Part shown: positions 1 to 8,605 of the stretch, one piece after another | Numbering within the stretch: position 1 is the stretch's first letter | Layout: every line of letters starts with the position of its first letter | Assembly (NCBI GenBank): GCA_003170135.1 | Contig: PMZR01000113.1 | Coordinates: 1 to 51,215 of the forward strand | Direction of reading: 5' to 3' | From: Acidobacteriota bacterium | GTDB lineage: Bacteria; Acidobacteriota; Vicinamibacteria; Vicinamibacterales; Fen-181 | DNA length: 51,215 nucleotides | Notes under the pieces: generated by a model | Seen by the model: only the letters and a program-made list of their open reading frames with translations | What the model was told of the DNA's origin: nothing | Databases searched by the model: none | Translations under genes and position numbers: made by a program

Positions 1-86
1 TGTGAGAATCTGCGGCCCGGTACGCATCCGCGGAAATCTGCGCAAATCTGCGGCTCGGTGCAATCTGAGAGAATCTGTGGAGCAAG
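1..86. repeat. Intergenic AATCTGCGG-type dispersed repeat
   Basis: No gene is visible here. The stretch holds several spaced copies of AATCTGCGG or GAATCTG-like units. The same unit in the opposite orientation (CCGCAGATT) forms the array at 36006-36165, so this is a dispersed repeat family of the host genome. A GGAG just before position 87 can serve as the ribosome binding site of the next gene. Confidence 0.6.
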
Positions 87-2240
87 ATGAATAGACTCGC
101 CGCCGAGAAGAGCCCCTACCTGCTGCAGCACGCGGGCAATCCCGTGGACTGGTATCCGTGGGGGGAGGCCGCGTTCGAGAAGGCGCGCGCGGAGGCCAAG
201 CCCATCTTTGTCTCGGTCGGCTATTCGACCTGTCACTGGTGCCACGTCATGGCGCATGAGTCGTTCGAGAACGAGATGATCGCGCAGACGCTCAACGCCG
301 ACTTCGTGCCGGTGAAAGTCGATCGCGAGGAGCGGCCCGACGTGGACCGCGTCTACATGACGTTCGTCCAGGCGACCACGGGCAGCGGCGGGTGGCCGAT
401 GAGCGTCTGGCTGACGCCGGACCTGCAGCCCTTCTATGGCGGCACCTATTTTCCGCCGACGTCGCGCTGGGGCCGGCCTGGCTTCATCGACATCCTGGCG
501 GAGATCGCGCGCCTCTGGCGCGACGATCCCGGGAAGGTGCGGCAATCGGCGGCCCAGGTGACCGAGCAATTGAGGCGCTTCGCGGTGGCGGCCCGGCCCG
601 CGCAGCCGTTGGCAGGAGAGGCCGGCATCGAGGCGCTCGCGCGCGGCGTCGCCGAGTTTGGCCAGGCGTTCGACCGCGAACACGGCGGCTTCGGCGGCGC
701 CCCGAAGTTCCCCCGGCCGAGCGAACTGTTCTTCCTGCTGCGCGAGTTCTCGCGTGCGGGAGACGAGGCCGCGCGTGACATGGTCGTCGACACGCTTCGC
801 GCGATGGCGCGGGGCGGCATCTGCGATCACCTCGGCGGCGGCTTCCATCGCTACTCGGTCGACGCGCGCTGGCACGTGCCGCACTTCGAGAAGATGCTCT
901 ACGACCAGGCGCAGCTGGCGCTCGCCTGCCTCGAAGCGTTCCAGGTGACACGCGACGCAGAGTTCGCAGACGTCGCCTCCGCCATCCTTCGCTACACCGC
1001 GCGCGATCTGGCGCGGCCCGGCGGCGGCTTCCATTCGGCCGAAGACGCGGACAGCGTGCCGCAGTCGGCAGCCGGCCAGTCGTCAGAGACGCCATCCATC
1101 GAGCCGGCTCACCCGTCGGAAGGCGCCTTTTACGTCTGGACCGACGCCGAATTCGACCGGCTGCTCGGCGGCGACGCGGATCTGGCGAAGTCGAGGTTCG
1201 GCGTGCGCGCCGGCGGCAACGTCGCAGACGATCCCCACGGTGAACTGCAAGGGCAGAACGTCCTGTATCTTGCCCGCTCCGTGGACGAAATCGCCGCGGC
1301 CGCCGGACGTCCGGTCTCCGAGATCGCGGCTCGACTGGACGAGGCGACGCGGCGCCTGTTCGAGGCGCGGGCGGGCAGGCCGCGCCCGGGTCTCGACGAC
1401 AAGGTCATCGTCGCGTGGAACGGGTTGATGATGGCCGCGTTCGCGCGGGCGGCCCGCGTCCTTCGCGAATCGAGCGCGGCATGGCTGAAGGCGGCGCGTG
1501 ACGCGGCGGATTTCATTCGCGTGAACATGTGGGACCCGACAAAACAGCGATTGCTGCGGCGCTACCGCGACGGCGAGGCGGCGATCGACGCCTATGCCGA
1601 CGACTTCGCCTGGCTGATCTTCGGCCTGCTGGAACTGTTCCAGGCCGACGGCGATCCGCGGTGGCTCGAGTGGGCCCTCGTCCTGCAGCGCAGGCAGGAC
1701 GCCCTCTTCGGTGACGAATCGAACGGCGGCTGGTTCAGCACGACCGGCGATGATCCGTCGGTGCTGCTGCGCCTCAAGGAGGACTACGACGGCGCCGAGC
1801 CCGCCGCCAGCTCCGTCTCGCTGTGGAACCTGCTGGCCCTCGCGCGACTCACGGGCGACGAGGAATGGAGCGGCCGGATTGCGCCGACGCTGGCCGCGTT
1901 CTCGGCGCAGTTGCAACAGACACCGAGAGCGCTGCCGATGATGCTCTCAGCCCTTTCAGCTTCCCTCGCTCGTTCGCATGAGATCGTCATCGTCGGGCCC
2001 GACGGCAGGGGAGACACCGAGCGCCTGCGTGAAGCGCTGGCGCTACGCTACCTGCCGTTTGCCGTCACCGTTTTGCTGGCGCCCGATGCGCAGGCCCAGG
2101 TCGCGCGGTTGCTTCCCTTCACCGCGGCCTTGACGATGAGGGAGGGCAGGGCAACCTCATACGTTTGCCGGGACTTTGCGTGCAGCCAGCCGACCACCGA
2201 TGCTGCCGATATGCTGAGCCGGATCGACGCCCCGGGGTAA
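87..2240 (+). CDS. DUF255 / YyaL-type thioredoxin-domain protein
   Basis: A 717-residue protein of the DUF255 (YyaL, spermatogenesis-associated protein 20) family, close to the usual full length. The N-terminus carries the family signature [17 protein letters not shown], followed by a thioredoxin-like domain with a C49-H-W-C52 motif in STCHWCHVM. The remainder is the alpha/alpha-toroid-like region resembling N-acylglucosamine epimerase folds, with conserved [17 protein letters not shown] and [12 protein letters not shown] segments at about 245-280. No signal peptide is seen, so it is probably cytoplasmic. The biochemical role of the family is not firmly established; a redox or sugar-related role is inferred from the two folds. 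The ATG at 87 follows a GGAG. It is followed 37 nt later by a DUF4342 gene on the same strand. Confidence 0.9.
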   Translation: MNRLAAEKSPYLLQHAGNPVDWYPWGEAAFEKARAEAKPIFVSVGYSTCHWCHVMAHESFENEMIAQTLNADFVPVKVDREERPDVDRVYMTFVQATTGSGGWPMSVWLTPDLQPFYGGTYFPPTSRWGRPGFIDILAEIARLWRDDPGKVRQSAAQVTEQLRRFAVAARPAQPLAGEAGIEALARGVAEFGQAFDREHGGFGGAPKFPRPSELFFLLREFSRAGDEAARDMVVDTLRAMARGGICDHLGGGFHRYSVDARWHVPHFEKMLYDQAQLALACLEAFQVTRDAEFADVASAILRYTARDLARPGGGFHSAEDADSVPQSAAGQSSETPSIEPAHPSEGAFYVWTDAEFDRLLGGDADLAKSRFGVRAGGNVADDPHGELQGQNVLYLARSVDEIAAAAGRPVSEIAARLDEATRRLFEARAGRPRPGLDDKVIVAWNGLMMAAFARAARVLRESSAAWLKAARDAADFIRVNMWDPTKQRLLRRYRDGEAAIDAYADDFAWLIFGLLELFQADGDPRWLEWALVLQRRQDALFGDESNGGWFSTTGDDPSVLLRLKEDYDGAEPAASSVSLWNLLALARLTGDEEWSGRIAPTLAAFSAQLQQTPRALPMMLSALSASLARSHEIVIVGPDGRGDTERLREALALRYLPFAVTVLLAPDAQAQVARLLPFTAALTMREGRATSYVCRDFACSQPTTDAADMLSRIDAPG

Positions 2241-2277
2241 AATAAAGGAACAGGCATCATTCAACCTTGGAGTCCCG

Positions 2278-2571
2278 ATGGACACGCATTCCTGGTGGCA
2301 GAAGATCGAGGCGCGCAGCAACGAGCTCCTGGAACAACTGAAGAGCATCCTGCACGAAGGGAACGTGCGCCGCGTCGTCGTCAAGCAGCACGACCGCACC
2401 GTGGCGGAATTCCCGTTGAGCGTGGGCGTGGTGGGCGCCGTTGCCGCTCCAATCCTCGCGGCCGTGGGGGCGGTGGTGGCGCTTCTCGCCGACTGTTCGC
2501 TGGAGGTCGAGCGGACCGGGGATCCGCCAGCCTCAGCCGCTGGCGGGACACAGCCTGGCCCGCCTCGCTGA
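2278..2571 (+). CDS. DUF4342 domain protein
   Basis: A 97-residue protein matching the DUF4342 pattern. An amphipathic N-terminal helix (residues 5-30) is followed by a basic stretch with VRRVVVKQ and the motif GNVRRVVV. Then comes a hydrophobic glycine/alanine-rich segment (about residues 47-70) that could be a membrane or hydrophobic helix. Homologues are often described as ubiquitin-associated-like or membrane-associated, but no function is established. It may be cotranscribed with the upstream DUF255 gene (37 nt apart). A GGAG lies about 7 nt before the ATG. The proline/glycine-rich C-terminal tail is low complexity. Confidence 0.75.
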   Translation: MDTHSWWQKIEARSNELLEQLKSILHEGNVRRVVVKQHDRTVAEFPLSVGVVGAVAAPILAAVGAVVALLADCSLEVERTGDPPASAAGGTQPGPPR

Positions 2572-2862
2572 AGTGGACATCTCGTCCGTTCCGTTTGCCA
2601 TCCCGGCCGGGCGTCCACCCCAGCCGTTGCAACGAGGTTGGGGGCATTTCTTTCCCCGAACGAAAAATGGGGCTGGGAGTGTTTTCTCTAACGCCCGTGC
2701 TGCGAATTGACTTTCCGGCCTCCGATGCAAACAATCTCCGAGCTCGGCAGACACGCCCGAAGCGCAGGGCTTGCGCGGTGTCCGGCTTGAATCTCGTGCG
2801 GTGCGCAGTTTGAATACAGTCCGGTAGTCCGTCGCGGGGCGGACTCCGTTTCAGGAGGCTCG
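2572..2862. other. Intergenic region upstream of dsbD-like gene
   Basis: This 291-nt stretch has no convincing gene. Immediately upstream of the dsbD-like start there is a 6-bp inverted repeat AGTCCG/CGGACT (2826-2831 and 2840-2845, 8-nt loop), then AGGAGG at 2853-2858, which fixes the downstream start at 2863. The hairpin may lie in the 5' untranslated region. I see no recognisable riboswitch. Confidence 0.4.
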
Positions 2863-5046
2863 ATGCGACTCGGACGATGCGGGCGACGGTTGGGAGCGAT
2901 GCGGACGGCGTTCGTGCTCGCCGCAATTGTCGGGGTCATGGTGGCGGGCCGGGCCGCGGCGCAGGACGATCCCATCGGGTGGACGCTCGCGAAGACGCCC
3001 ACCTCGGCCACCGCCGGCCAGACGTTCCGCATCCAGCTCACGGCCACGATCGAAGCCGGCTGGCACCTCTACTCGATTTCGCAGGGGCCCGGCGGTCCGA
3101 TTGCGACCCGCATCTCGGTTCCGCAGGGTCAGCCGTTCACCTTCGACGGCGCCATCGACGCGCCGCCGCCGCACGTCGTCTTCGACTCCGGGTTCAACAT
3201 GGACACGGAGATCTACGAGGAGAAGGCGATCTTCACGCTGCCGGTCAAAGTCAGCGCGCAGGCATCGGGCGCGCAGGTCCTGCACGTGCAGGCCTACTAC
3301 CAGACCTGCAACGACAAGTTCTGCCTGCCACCGAAGACCGTCAAGCTGGAGACGCCGATCGCGGTGAAGGGCGGCACCGAAGCCGCGGCGCCCGCGTCAT
3401 CGGCAGCCGGCGTTCAACCGCCACCGTCTGCCGCGGGCGGCGGGGCGGGTGCGCAGGGGCAGGTCCAGGCACCGCCGGTTGCGCAGGCCGCGCCAGGAAC
3501 CGTTGCGCAGGGGACCACCGCGCCGGGCGCCGGCACGTCGCCACTGCCGCAGGCGGCGGCCCCGTCAGCGTCTGCTGCTCAGCAAGCGCCGGGTGCGGCG
3601 CCTGCCGTTGTTGCGCCGGCCGGGGGCGCGCCGGTGCCGGCAGGCGTGGGGCGGACGGCCTCGCCCGCGGGTGACGCGTCGCTGCCGCCGCGCGATTCAT
3701 TGCTCTCGTTCATCTGGCTGGCGATGGGGTTCGGCGCGCTGGCGCTGCTCACGCCCTGCGTCTTCCCGATGGTGCCGATCACGGTCTCGTATTTCACGGG
3801 CCACGCGGCCGGCAATCGCAAGCGAGCCGTGCGCAACGCGTCGCTCTATGCCGCCGGCATCATCCTCACGTTCACGGCGTTCGGCATGCTGCTCGCCCTG
3901 CTGGTGGGCGCGACGAGCCTGAACCGGTTCGCGGCCAATCCGTGGATCAACCTGCTCATCACGGCGATTTTCATCGGCTTCGCGTTGAACCTGTTCGGGC
4001 TCTTCGAGATGAACCTGCCGTCGGGGCTCGTCACGCGGCTGGACAAGGTGACGCGGCAGGAGGGCGGCAGCGAGGTGGTGGGCACGCTGCTCATGGGGCT
4101 CACCTTCACGCTGACCTCGTTCACGTGCACGGTGCCGTTTGTCGGCACGCTGCTCGTGATGGCGGCCGGCGGCGACTGGGTGTGGCCGGTCATCGGGATG
4201 CTGGCCTTCTCGAGCGTGTTCGCGCTGCCGTTCTTCGTGCTGGCGCTGATGCCGCAGTGGGTGTCGCAGATGCCGCGCTCGGGCGCGTGGCTGCACGCGG
4301 TCAAGGTGCTGATGGCGTTTCTCGAGATCGCGGCTGCCATGAAGTTCCTCTCGAACGTCGATCTCGTGTGGCGCTGGGGCATCTTCACGCGCGACGTGGT
4401 GCTGGCGATCTGGGTGGTCATCGCCGCGTGCATGGCGCTCTACCTGCTCGGCGTGTTCCGCTTCCCGGGCGAGCCGCGCATCCGCAAGGTGCGCGCCGGC
4501 CGCTGGCTGATGGCGACGGCGTCGATCCTGCTCGGCGTGTGGCTGTTCAGCGGCGTGATGGGCCGGCGGCTGGGCGAACTCGACGCGTTCCTGCCGCCCG
4601 CCGACGGGGCGCAGGCGTTCGCGGCGGACGACAACGCCACGGGCCTCGCGGGCGAACTGGGCTGGATGATGAACGACTACCAGGGCGCGCTGGCGCGCGC
4701 GAAGCGGGAGAACAAGCGCGTGATGGTGGACTTCACCGGCTACACGTGCACGAACTGCCGCTGGATGGAAGCCAACATGTTCCCGCGCGAGGACGTGCGC
4801 ACCGAGCTCGGGAAGTTCGTGCGCGTCAGGATGTACACCGACGGCGAAGGCGAGATCTTCCAGAAGCAGCAGGCGCTGCAGCAGGCGATGTTCAAGACGG
4901 TCGCGCTGCCCTACTACGCCATCCTCGACGCGGACGGGAACCCGCTCGTGACCTATCCCGGCCTGACGCGCAACCCGGCGGAGTTCGTGACGTTCCTCAA
5001 GAAGGGCGCCGGAGTTCGGAAGGGCACCGGGCCCACCAGCAACTGA
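2863..5046 (+). CDS. dsbD: Thiol:disulfide interchange protein, DsbD type
   Basis: A 727-residue three-part protein that moves electrons from cytoplasmic thioredoxin to the periplasm. Residues 1-33 form a signal peptide ending AAAQ. Residues 38-165 resemble the DsbD alpha domain, including the pair C149 and C154 in TCNDKFCLPP. An Ala/Pro/Gly-rich linker of about 110 residues follows. The central membrane domain has the paired cysteines in LLTPCVFPMVP and SFTCTVPFVG. The C-terminal thioredoxin-like domain carries VDFTGYTCTNCRWM with a CTNC active site. All expected redox cysteines are present, so it should be functional. The start at 2863 is supported by AGGAGG 4 nt upstream. The long low-complexity linker is unusual for enterobacterial DsbD but common in GC-rich lineages. 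Confidence 0.9.
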   Translation: MRLGRCGRRLGAMRTAFVLAAIVGVMVAGRAAAQDDPIGWTLAKTPTSATAGQTFRIQLTATIEAGWHLYSISQGPGGPIATRISVPQGQPFTFDGAIDAPPPHVVFDSGFNMDTEIYEEKAIFTLPVKVSAQASGAQVLHVQAYYQTCNDKFCLPPKTVKLETPIAVKGGTEAAAPASSAAGVQPPPSAAGGGAGAQGQVQAPPVAQAAPGTVAQGTTAPGAGTSPLPQAAAPSASAAQQAPGAAPAVVAPAGGAPVPAGVGRTASPAGDASLPPRDSLLSFIWLAMGFGALALLTPCVFPMVPITVSYFTGHAAGNRKRAVRNASLYAAGIILTFTAFGMLLALLVGATSLNRFAANPWINLLITAIFIGFALNLFGLFEMNLPSGLVTRLDKVTRQEGGSEVVGTLLMGLTFTLTSFTCTVPFVGTLLVMAAGGDWVWPVIGMLAFSSVFALPFFVLALMPQWVSQMPRSGAWLHAVKVLMAFLEIAAAMKFLSNVDLVWRWGIFTRDVVLAIWVVIAACMALYLLGVFRFPGEPRIRKVRAGRWLMATASILLGVWLFSGVMGRRLGELDAFLPPADGAQAFAADDNATGLAGELGWMMNDYQGALARAKRENKRVMVDFTGYTCTNCRWMEANMFPREDVRTELGKFVRVRMYTDGEGEIFQKQQALQQAMFKTVALPYYAILDADGNPLVTYPGLTRNPAEFVTFLKKGAGVRKGTGPTSN

Positions 5047-5124
5047 CCCGCCTTCGCGCCGGCGCCCTCCGCTCGCGCTTCGGCGGGCAAGCTCGCCTCC
5101 GCTCCATGCTACACTCGCCCCGGA

Positions 5125-5208
5125 GCCGGGGTGGCGGAACTGGCAGACGCTCAGGACTTAAAATCCTGTGGGGGCAACCCCGTCCGGGTTCGAGGCCCGG
5201 CCCCGGCA
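5125..5208 (+). tRNA. tRNA-Leu (UAA)
   Basis: A complete cloverleaf with a long variable arm, as expected for leucine. The acceptor stem GCCGGGG pairs with CCCCGGC. The anticodon stem CAGGA/UCCUG encloses the loop CUUAAAA, giving anticodon UAA. The variable arm is GGGG-CAA-CCCC-like, and the T stem-loop is CCGGG-UUCGAGG-CCCGG. The discriminator is A5208; CCA is not encoded (next bases CT). The 3' part from 5154 is duplicated at 20896-20951, so this gene is the attachment site of the integrated element, and its 3' half is supplied by the element's end. Confidence 0.95.
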
Positions 5209-5209
5209 C
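5154..5209 (+). repeat. attL: 56-bp direct repeat, tRNA 3' half
   Basis: A 56-bp segment identical to 20896-20951 (offset 15742). It begins in the anticodon stem (GGACTTAAAATCC) and runs through the discriminator base to one base beyond. The base before it (A versus C) and after it (T versus C) differ between copies, which fixes its limits. Identity starting at the anticodon stem-loop suggests that strand exchange happens there, as for many tRNA-targeting tyrosine recombinases. Confidence 0.92.
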
Positions 5210-5222
5210 TATTTAGAATCAA

Positions 5223-6050
5223 TCACTTACAGCGTTTCGCCTTTCGGCCTTCCCGCCTTGCGCTAACCGTTCCGCTAACCGTTTGCTTGACGGCGGTCCC
5301 TGAAGTGGTCTTCGTGACAGAGGCAAGGATCGCCTGGGCTTTTGGCGTCAACACTCCGCCCGCCTTTCCCCATTTCTCGGCTCTCGCCAGAAAGCCCCGG
5401 TTCCGGGCGCGCGTGACGCGGCTCTTGATGGTGGCGGGCTTCTGGTTGTACATGCGAGCCAGCTCTGCGATCGGCTTCCCTGTTCGGCTGTCGGCGGCGA
5501 CGTAATCGCGAGCGAGGCGCGCGTACTCCAGTTCGGGGATCGGCCGACGGCCGCGCTTTGATCTGCCCGGTTGCTTCGGTGTCGCCTGGGCGAACCCGGC
5601 TTCTGTCAAGTACTCCGCAAACTCTCGTGCTGCCGGGACGAGCGGGCCAAGTTGTCCTGCCATTGCGAAGCTGCTGCGGACTTTGCGCTCGTACCGGCTC
5701 AGCTCGATGTGGCGCCGGACGATCGTCGCGGGTAGCCCACCGCGCGGCACGCTGCGAGCGTGGGTGCCGAGCAGTTCGGCGCTCCATCGGCCTGCAAAGG
5801 CTAGGCTCCGGCCTTCGTTCGGAAAGATCCGCAGCTCGCCGATCACTGGCTGCTCGCTCTCGCCAACCACCACGCGCACGGCCGCGATCCATTCTTCGCC
5901 CTGTAGAACCTGCTCGAGCCACAGATCCTCTACCTCGAGCGGCTGCGACGGCCCGCCAGTGGGCACCCCGTAAGCGGCCGCGATCCTCGGGTCGACGATC
6001 ACCCGGCGAGTTACGGGGACGAGGTTCGGAGCGATACGTGCTCTTGCCAT
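5223..6050 (-). CDS. Repressor-like HTH protein of the element
   Basis: About 275 residues, facing leftward away from the rest of the element. The N-terminal half is a beta-rich domain of unknown function containing GELRIFP. The C-terminal third has a predicted HTH: LARDYVAADSRTGKPIAELARMYN followed by TIKSRVTRARNRGFLA. That arrangement occurs in regulators of other phages and integrative elements (memory of families, not tested). Divergent transcription from the excisionase-type genes fits a lysogeny-type repressor. I prefer the start at 6050: a TATACT -10 box on the minus strand (6057-6062) would place the transcript start at about 6050, giving a leaderless message. The longer ATG at 6068 lies upstream of that box. 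The 3' end of the gene contains the left pair of CGCTAACCGTT repeats. Confidence 0.65.
   Translation of the reverse strand: MARARIAPNLVPVTRRVIVDPRIAAAYGVPTGGPSQPLEVEDLWLEQVLQGEEWIAAVRVVVGESEQPVIGELRIFPNEGRSLAFAGRWSAELLGTHARSVPRGGLPATIVRRHIELSRYERKVRSSFAMAGQLGPLVPAAREFAEYLTEAGFAQATPKQPGRSKRGRRPIPELEYARLARDYVAADSRTGKPIAELARMYNQKPATIKSRVTRARNRGFLARAEKWGKAGGVLTPKAQAILASVTKTTSGTAVKQTVSGTVSARREGRKAKRCK
5261..5283 (+). repeat. Left arm-type site pair, CGCTAACCGTT x2
   Basis: Two identical 11-mers CGCTAACCGTT at 5261-5271 and 5273-5283 (12-bp period), 51 bp inside attL. A matching pair with the same period and orientation lies near attR (20784-20805). Paired direct repeats near both ends are the arrangement expected of integrase arm-type or excisionase binding sites. 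Here they lie inside the 3' coding part of the repressor-like gene, where they encode TVSGTVS. Confidence 0.6.
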
Positions 6051-6181
6051 AGACGGAGTATACCGCATTAGTAGAACTGTCGCATTATCAGATTTTAAAA
6101 ACTGTTGTATCGACAGTTGTGGAGGCGCATAGTTAGCGCATTAGCCGGGTGGCCGGCTACGTGTTTAGGAGCGAGGCCGAC
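6051..6181. promoter_or_regulatory. Divergent control region with AACTGT operators
   Basis: An AT-rich 131-nt gap between the repressor-like and excisionase-type genes. A perfect 8-bp inverted repeat AACTGTCG (6075-6082) / CGACAGTT (6111-6118) is present, plus a third half-site AACTGT at 6100-6105, which forms AACTGT-7 nt-ACAGTT with the right arm. The minus-strand -10 TATACT is at 6057-6062. A weak plus-strand promoter, TTATCA-17-TATCGA (6085-6113), overlaps the half-sites. An AGGAG at 6167-6171 precedes the ATG at 6182. The layout resembles a genetic switch. Confidence 0.5.
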
Positions 6182-6376
6182 ATGGGCGAGATGTTGTTGA
6201 CGATCAGCGAGGCGGCCCGCGTGCTGGGCGTGTCAGCTCAGACGGTGCGGGTCTGGGCTGACAGCGGCAAGTTGCCGACCACGCGGACGGAGGCGGGGTC
6301 GATGCGTCTATTTCAGCGTAACGACGTCGAGAGTTACGCGGCCCGGCGGAGCCATCGCGATGACGAAGCGGCCTGA
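6182..6376 (+). CDS. Excisionase/MerR-type HTH protein
   Basis: 64 residues, nearly all one winged-HTH of the excisionase/BldC/MerR class: LLTISEAARVLGVSAQTVRVW (helix-turn-helix at residues 5-25) followed by the wing segment SGKLPTTRTEAGSMRLFQRNDVESY. It probably binds DNA near the attachment site or the early promoter, acting as a recombination directionality factor or an early activator. The start at ATG 6182 has AGGAG upstream; a GTG at 6149 would extend it. It overlaps the next gene by 17 nt, so the two are likely cotranscribed. Confidence 0.75.
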   Translation: MGEMLLTISEAARVLGVSAQTVRVWADSGKLPTTRTEAGSMRLFQRNDVESYAARRSHRDDEAA

Positions 6377-6647
6377 CGTGGTGCCACGGCTGCTCGATCG
6401 CGGCGGTGCGGCGGCGTACTTGTCGTGTTCGACCGACACGGTCGACCGATTGATCGCAACAGGTGCGCTGTCGGTCGTGCGTCTGCCGGCGGCCCGACAT
6501 CGCAACGGGGCGGCGGTCGTCGCGAGTTGCCGGCGCATTCTGGTGGACCGGCTCGATTGCGATCGGCTCGTAGACTCCTGCCACGATGACGGCGTGCGGC
6601 CATCACGTACGCCGTCTCCCTCCACCGACCGCGGGGCGACCCGATGA
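6360..6647 (+). CDS. Second excisionase-family HTH protein
   Basis: 95 residues. RLLDRGGAAAYLSCSTDTVDR and the following LIATGALSVVRLPAAR match the small HTH_17/excisionase family, and RRILVDRLDCDRLVD is the usual end of that domain. The C-terminal 25 residues are Ser/Pro/Arg-rich and probably disordered. It sits between the first HTH gene and the helicase, overlapping both (17 nt and 4 nt, ATGA). Two consecutive excisionase-like proteins suggest that one controls excision and the other transcription; which does which cannot be told from sequence. Confidence 0.7.
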   Translation: MTKRPDVVPRLLDRGGAAAYLSCSTDTVDRLIATGALSVVRLPAARHRNGAAVVASCRRILVDRLDCDRLVDSCHDDGVRPSRTPSPSTDRGATR

Positions 6648-8119
6648 GCGCGACGCCTATCGCTGACGGGTTGCCGACGTTCGGGCTGTTGTCGCAGCCA
6701 TATCCGGCAGCGGTGCGGGCCGCCCTGCATCCGGCGAAACCGCAGGACCAATTCGACTTGGACCCGCGGCGGACCGCGGGACTCACGGATGCGGGGCACG
6801 CGGAACGGTTCGCAAGCGAACACGGCGATCGGTTTCGATGGGACGCGACTCGAAACCTGTGGTTGACGTGGGCTCGCTGCCGGTGGACGGAAGATCGCGG
6901 CGGCGAGCGGCATCGGGCCGCGGTTGATTGCGCGCGTAACGTGTACCTGCTCGCGCTCACCGAACAGAACCTGAAGAGACGCGAACTTCTGAGCCAGTGG
7001 GCGATCCGTGCGGAGAGCCGCAAGGCCATCGAAAACACCCTGGAGCTGGCGAAATACGTCGCGCCGATTGCCGACTCGGGCGAACCGTGGAACGTGGATC
7101 GATGGGTCCTGAACACGCCTGGCACGTCCGGCCTGATCGACCTTCGGACGGGGTACGACCGGCAGGCGAAACCCGAAGACCGGCTGACGTTCGCTACTGA
7201 AGCGCCGTTCGATCCGGCGGCGAAGGCGCCGACGTGGGACCGGTTCGTGGCGGAAGTCTTCGATCACAACGAAGAGTTGATCGCGTTCGTGCAGCGGGCC
7301 ATCGGCTACACGTTGACGGGCGACGTGCGCGAACAAGTGTTCTTCCTCTGCTACGGCTCAGGCGCGAATGGAAAGTCAACGTTCCTCGATACGCTGGCCT
7401 GGCTGTTCGGTGATTACGCCTACGCGACGCCCTTCTCGACATTCGAACTGAACCAGCGGACCACGATCGGGAATGACCTGGCGGCGCTCGCGGGGCGCCG
7501 CTTCGTCACCGCGAGCGAGACGAACGCGCACACCCGACTAAACGAGGCCCGCATCAAGGCGCTGACCGGCGGCGACCGCATGAACGCGCGGCATCTCTAT
7601 GGGCATCCGTTCGAGTTTCATCCGGTCTGCAAGATCTGGCTGAGCGTGAACCATCGGCCGGCGATCGGGGATGACAGTTTCGGATTCTGGCGACGCGTTC
7701 GGTTGATCCCATTCGTTCGCACGTTCACCGGGTCCGCAGAGGACAAGGGCCTGAAGGACACGCTACGCGCCGAGGCGTCCGGCGTTTTGAATTGGGCGTT
7801 GGCCGGCTGCCGGGCGTGGCTCGTTTCCGGGCTGAGCGCGCCGGCCATCGTGACTGATGCGACCGACGCATACCAGCGAGATAGCGATCCGCTCGCCGAC
7901 TTCCTCGATGACGCCTGCGATTTCACGCCGGGTGCATTCGTTCGAGCGGCTGACTTGTATGCGGGATACCAGGCATGGGCGACGCGGCAAGGCGTGGGGG
8001 AGCACTCACGCGACCGACTGAGCCGTAAGGCGTTCGGTGCGCTTGTGGGGCGGCGAATTAGCCGTGACCGGCTGAGCGATGGCACGCGCGGATACCGTGG
8101 TGTGGAGATCCGCCGATGA
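6644..8119 (+). CDS. SF3 helicase, D5/P4 phage-plasmid primase family
   Basis: 491 residues. The N-terminal half is D5_N-like (TDAGHAERFASEHGDRFRW near 49-66). The C-terminal ATPase has Walker A GSGANGKST (238-246), a Walker B region RFVTASET with E292, and sensor motif KIWLSVNHRP (330-339), followed by FWRR as candidate arginine finger. This is the replicative helicase used by P4-like elements and many satellites to start their own replication. A catalytic AEP primase domain is not evident at the N-terminus, so it may be helicase-only and rely on a host or helper primase. It starts by ATGA overlap with the HTH gene and is followed by the nested inverted repeats that may be its origin. Confidence 0.88.
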   Translation: MSATPIADGLPTFGLLSQPYPAAVRAALHPAKPQDQFDLDPRRTAGLTDAGHAERFASEHGDRFRWDATRNLWLTWARCRWTEDRGGERHRAAVDCARNVYLLALTEQNLKRRELLSQWAIRAESRKAIENTLELAKYVAPIADSGEPWNVDRWVLNTPGTSGLIDLRTGYDRQAKPEDRLTFATEAPFDPAAKAPTWDRFVAEVFDHNEELIAFVQRAIGYTLTGDVREQVFFLCYGSGANGKSTFLDTLAWLFGDYAYATPFSTFELNQRTTIGNDLAALAGRRFVTASETNAHTRLNEARIKALTGGDRMNARHLYGHPFEFHPVCKIWLSVNHRPAIGDDSFGFWRRVRLIPFVRTFTGSAEDKGLKDTLRAEASGVLNWALAGCRAWLVSGLSAPAIVTDATDAYQRDSDPLADFLDDACDFTPGAFVRAADLYAGYQAWATRQGVGEHSRDRLSRKAFGALVGRRISRDRLSDGTRGYRGVEIRR

Positions 8120-8406
8120 CGTATGACGCATCGGAGGGCCGTTTCGAAGACTTCTCCCTATTCATTCCCTCGCGGGGAAGGTTTCAGAAAACACGTCGAA
8201 TGCGTCATACGACGGAAACGTGCAGGCGGCACTTTCGGGCGATCTTCGAAAGGACTCGGCCCGTTTGCCCTGGCTGTCTTCAGCGCTTCGATCCTGTTCG
8301 ACCGGGGCAAAGGCATTGCCGACCGAGTTGCATCGCGGCAGAGGCCGACCGGCGGCGCGGGGCGGGCAACCTGTTCGATGTGGGGGTGTCCGATGCGCGG
8401 ATGTGA
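8116..8406 (+). CDS. Small zinc-ribbon-like protein
   Basis: Up to 96 residues. The C-terminal half has VCPGCLQRFD and RHCRPSC, a CxxC...CxxxC arrangement that could bind zinc. The start is uncertain. ATG 8116 overlaps the helicase stop, but the first 28 codons run through the inverted-repeat structure at 8120-8211 and read as low-information sequence. An internal ATG at 8200 lies in the second repeat arm and would give 68 residues. A short gene of this kind after a D5-type helicase is common in phage-like elements, but its function is unknown. Confidence 0.5.
   Translation: MTYDASEGRFEDFSLFIPSRGRFQKTRRMRHTTETCRRHFRAIFERTRPVCPGCLQRFDPVRPGQRHCRPSCIAAEADRRRGAGNLFDVGVSDARM
8120..8211. other. 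Nested inverted repeats after helicase: possible origin
   Basis: A perfect 12-bp inverted repeat, CGTATGACGCAT (8120-8131) / ATGCGTCATACG (8200-8211), encloses a perfect 5-bp hairpin TTCCC-TCGCG-GGGAA (8165-8179). The position directly after the SF3 helicase gene is where such elements often carry their replication origin. Repeats of this type near D5-like helicases exist in other phages as I recall them; the function is inferred. Confidence 0.45.
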
Positions 8407-8605
8407 CGTTCGGGTCTCGCGCCGAGCATTGGGGCGGCCGGCGCTCGAACGTCGGATGCGCGGGCTGCTGATCTCGATTGCTCGATTCGCTGAGCAGCGG
8501 GCGCCCGGCGACGTCGATCGGGCGTGGGCGCAATCGGTCGCGGGGTCGCTCGAAATTCTTCTGGAATGCGGGCCGACCGTCTCGCGCCCGAATCGGGGGA
8601 TGTGA
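8393..8605 (+). CDS. Small hypothetical protein
   Basis: 70 residues, basic, with a helical core RRMRGLLISIARFAEQR and GDVDRAWAQSVAGSLEILLECG. No recognised domain. It overlaps the preceding gene's end by 14 nt, and its stop shares a base with the next start (TGATG), so it is part of the same tightly packed operon. It could be a small DNA-binding or adaptor protein; no function is assigned. Confidence 0.5.
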   Translation: MRGCDVRVSRRALGRPALERRMRGLLISIARFAEQRAPGDVDRAWAQSVAGSLEILLECGPTVSRPNRGM

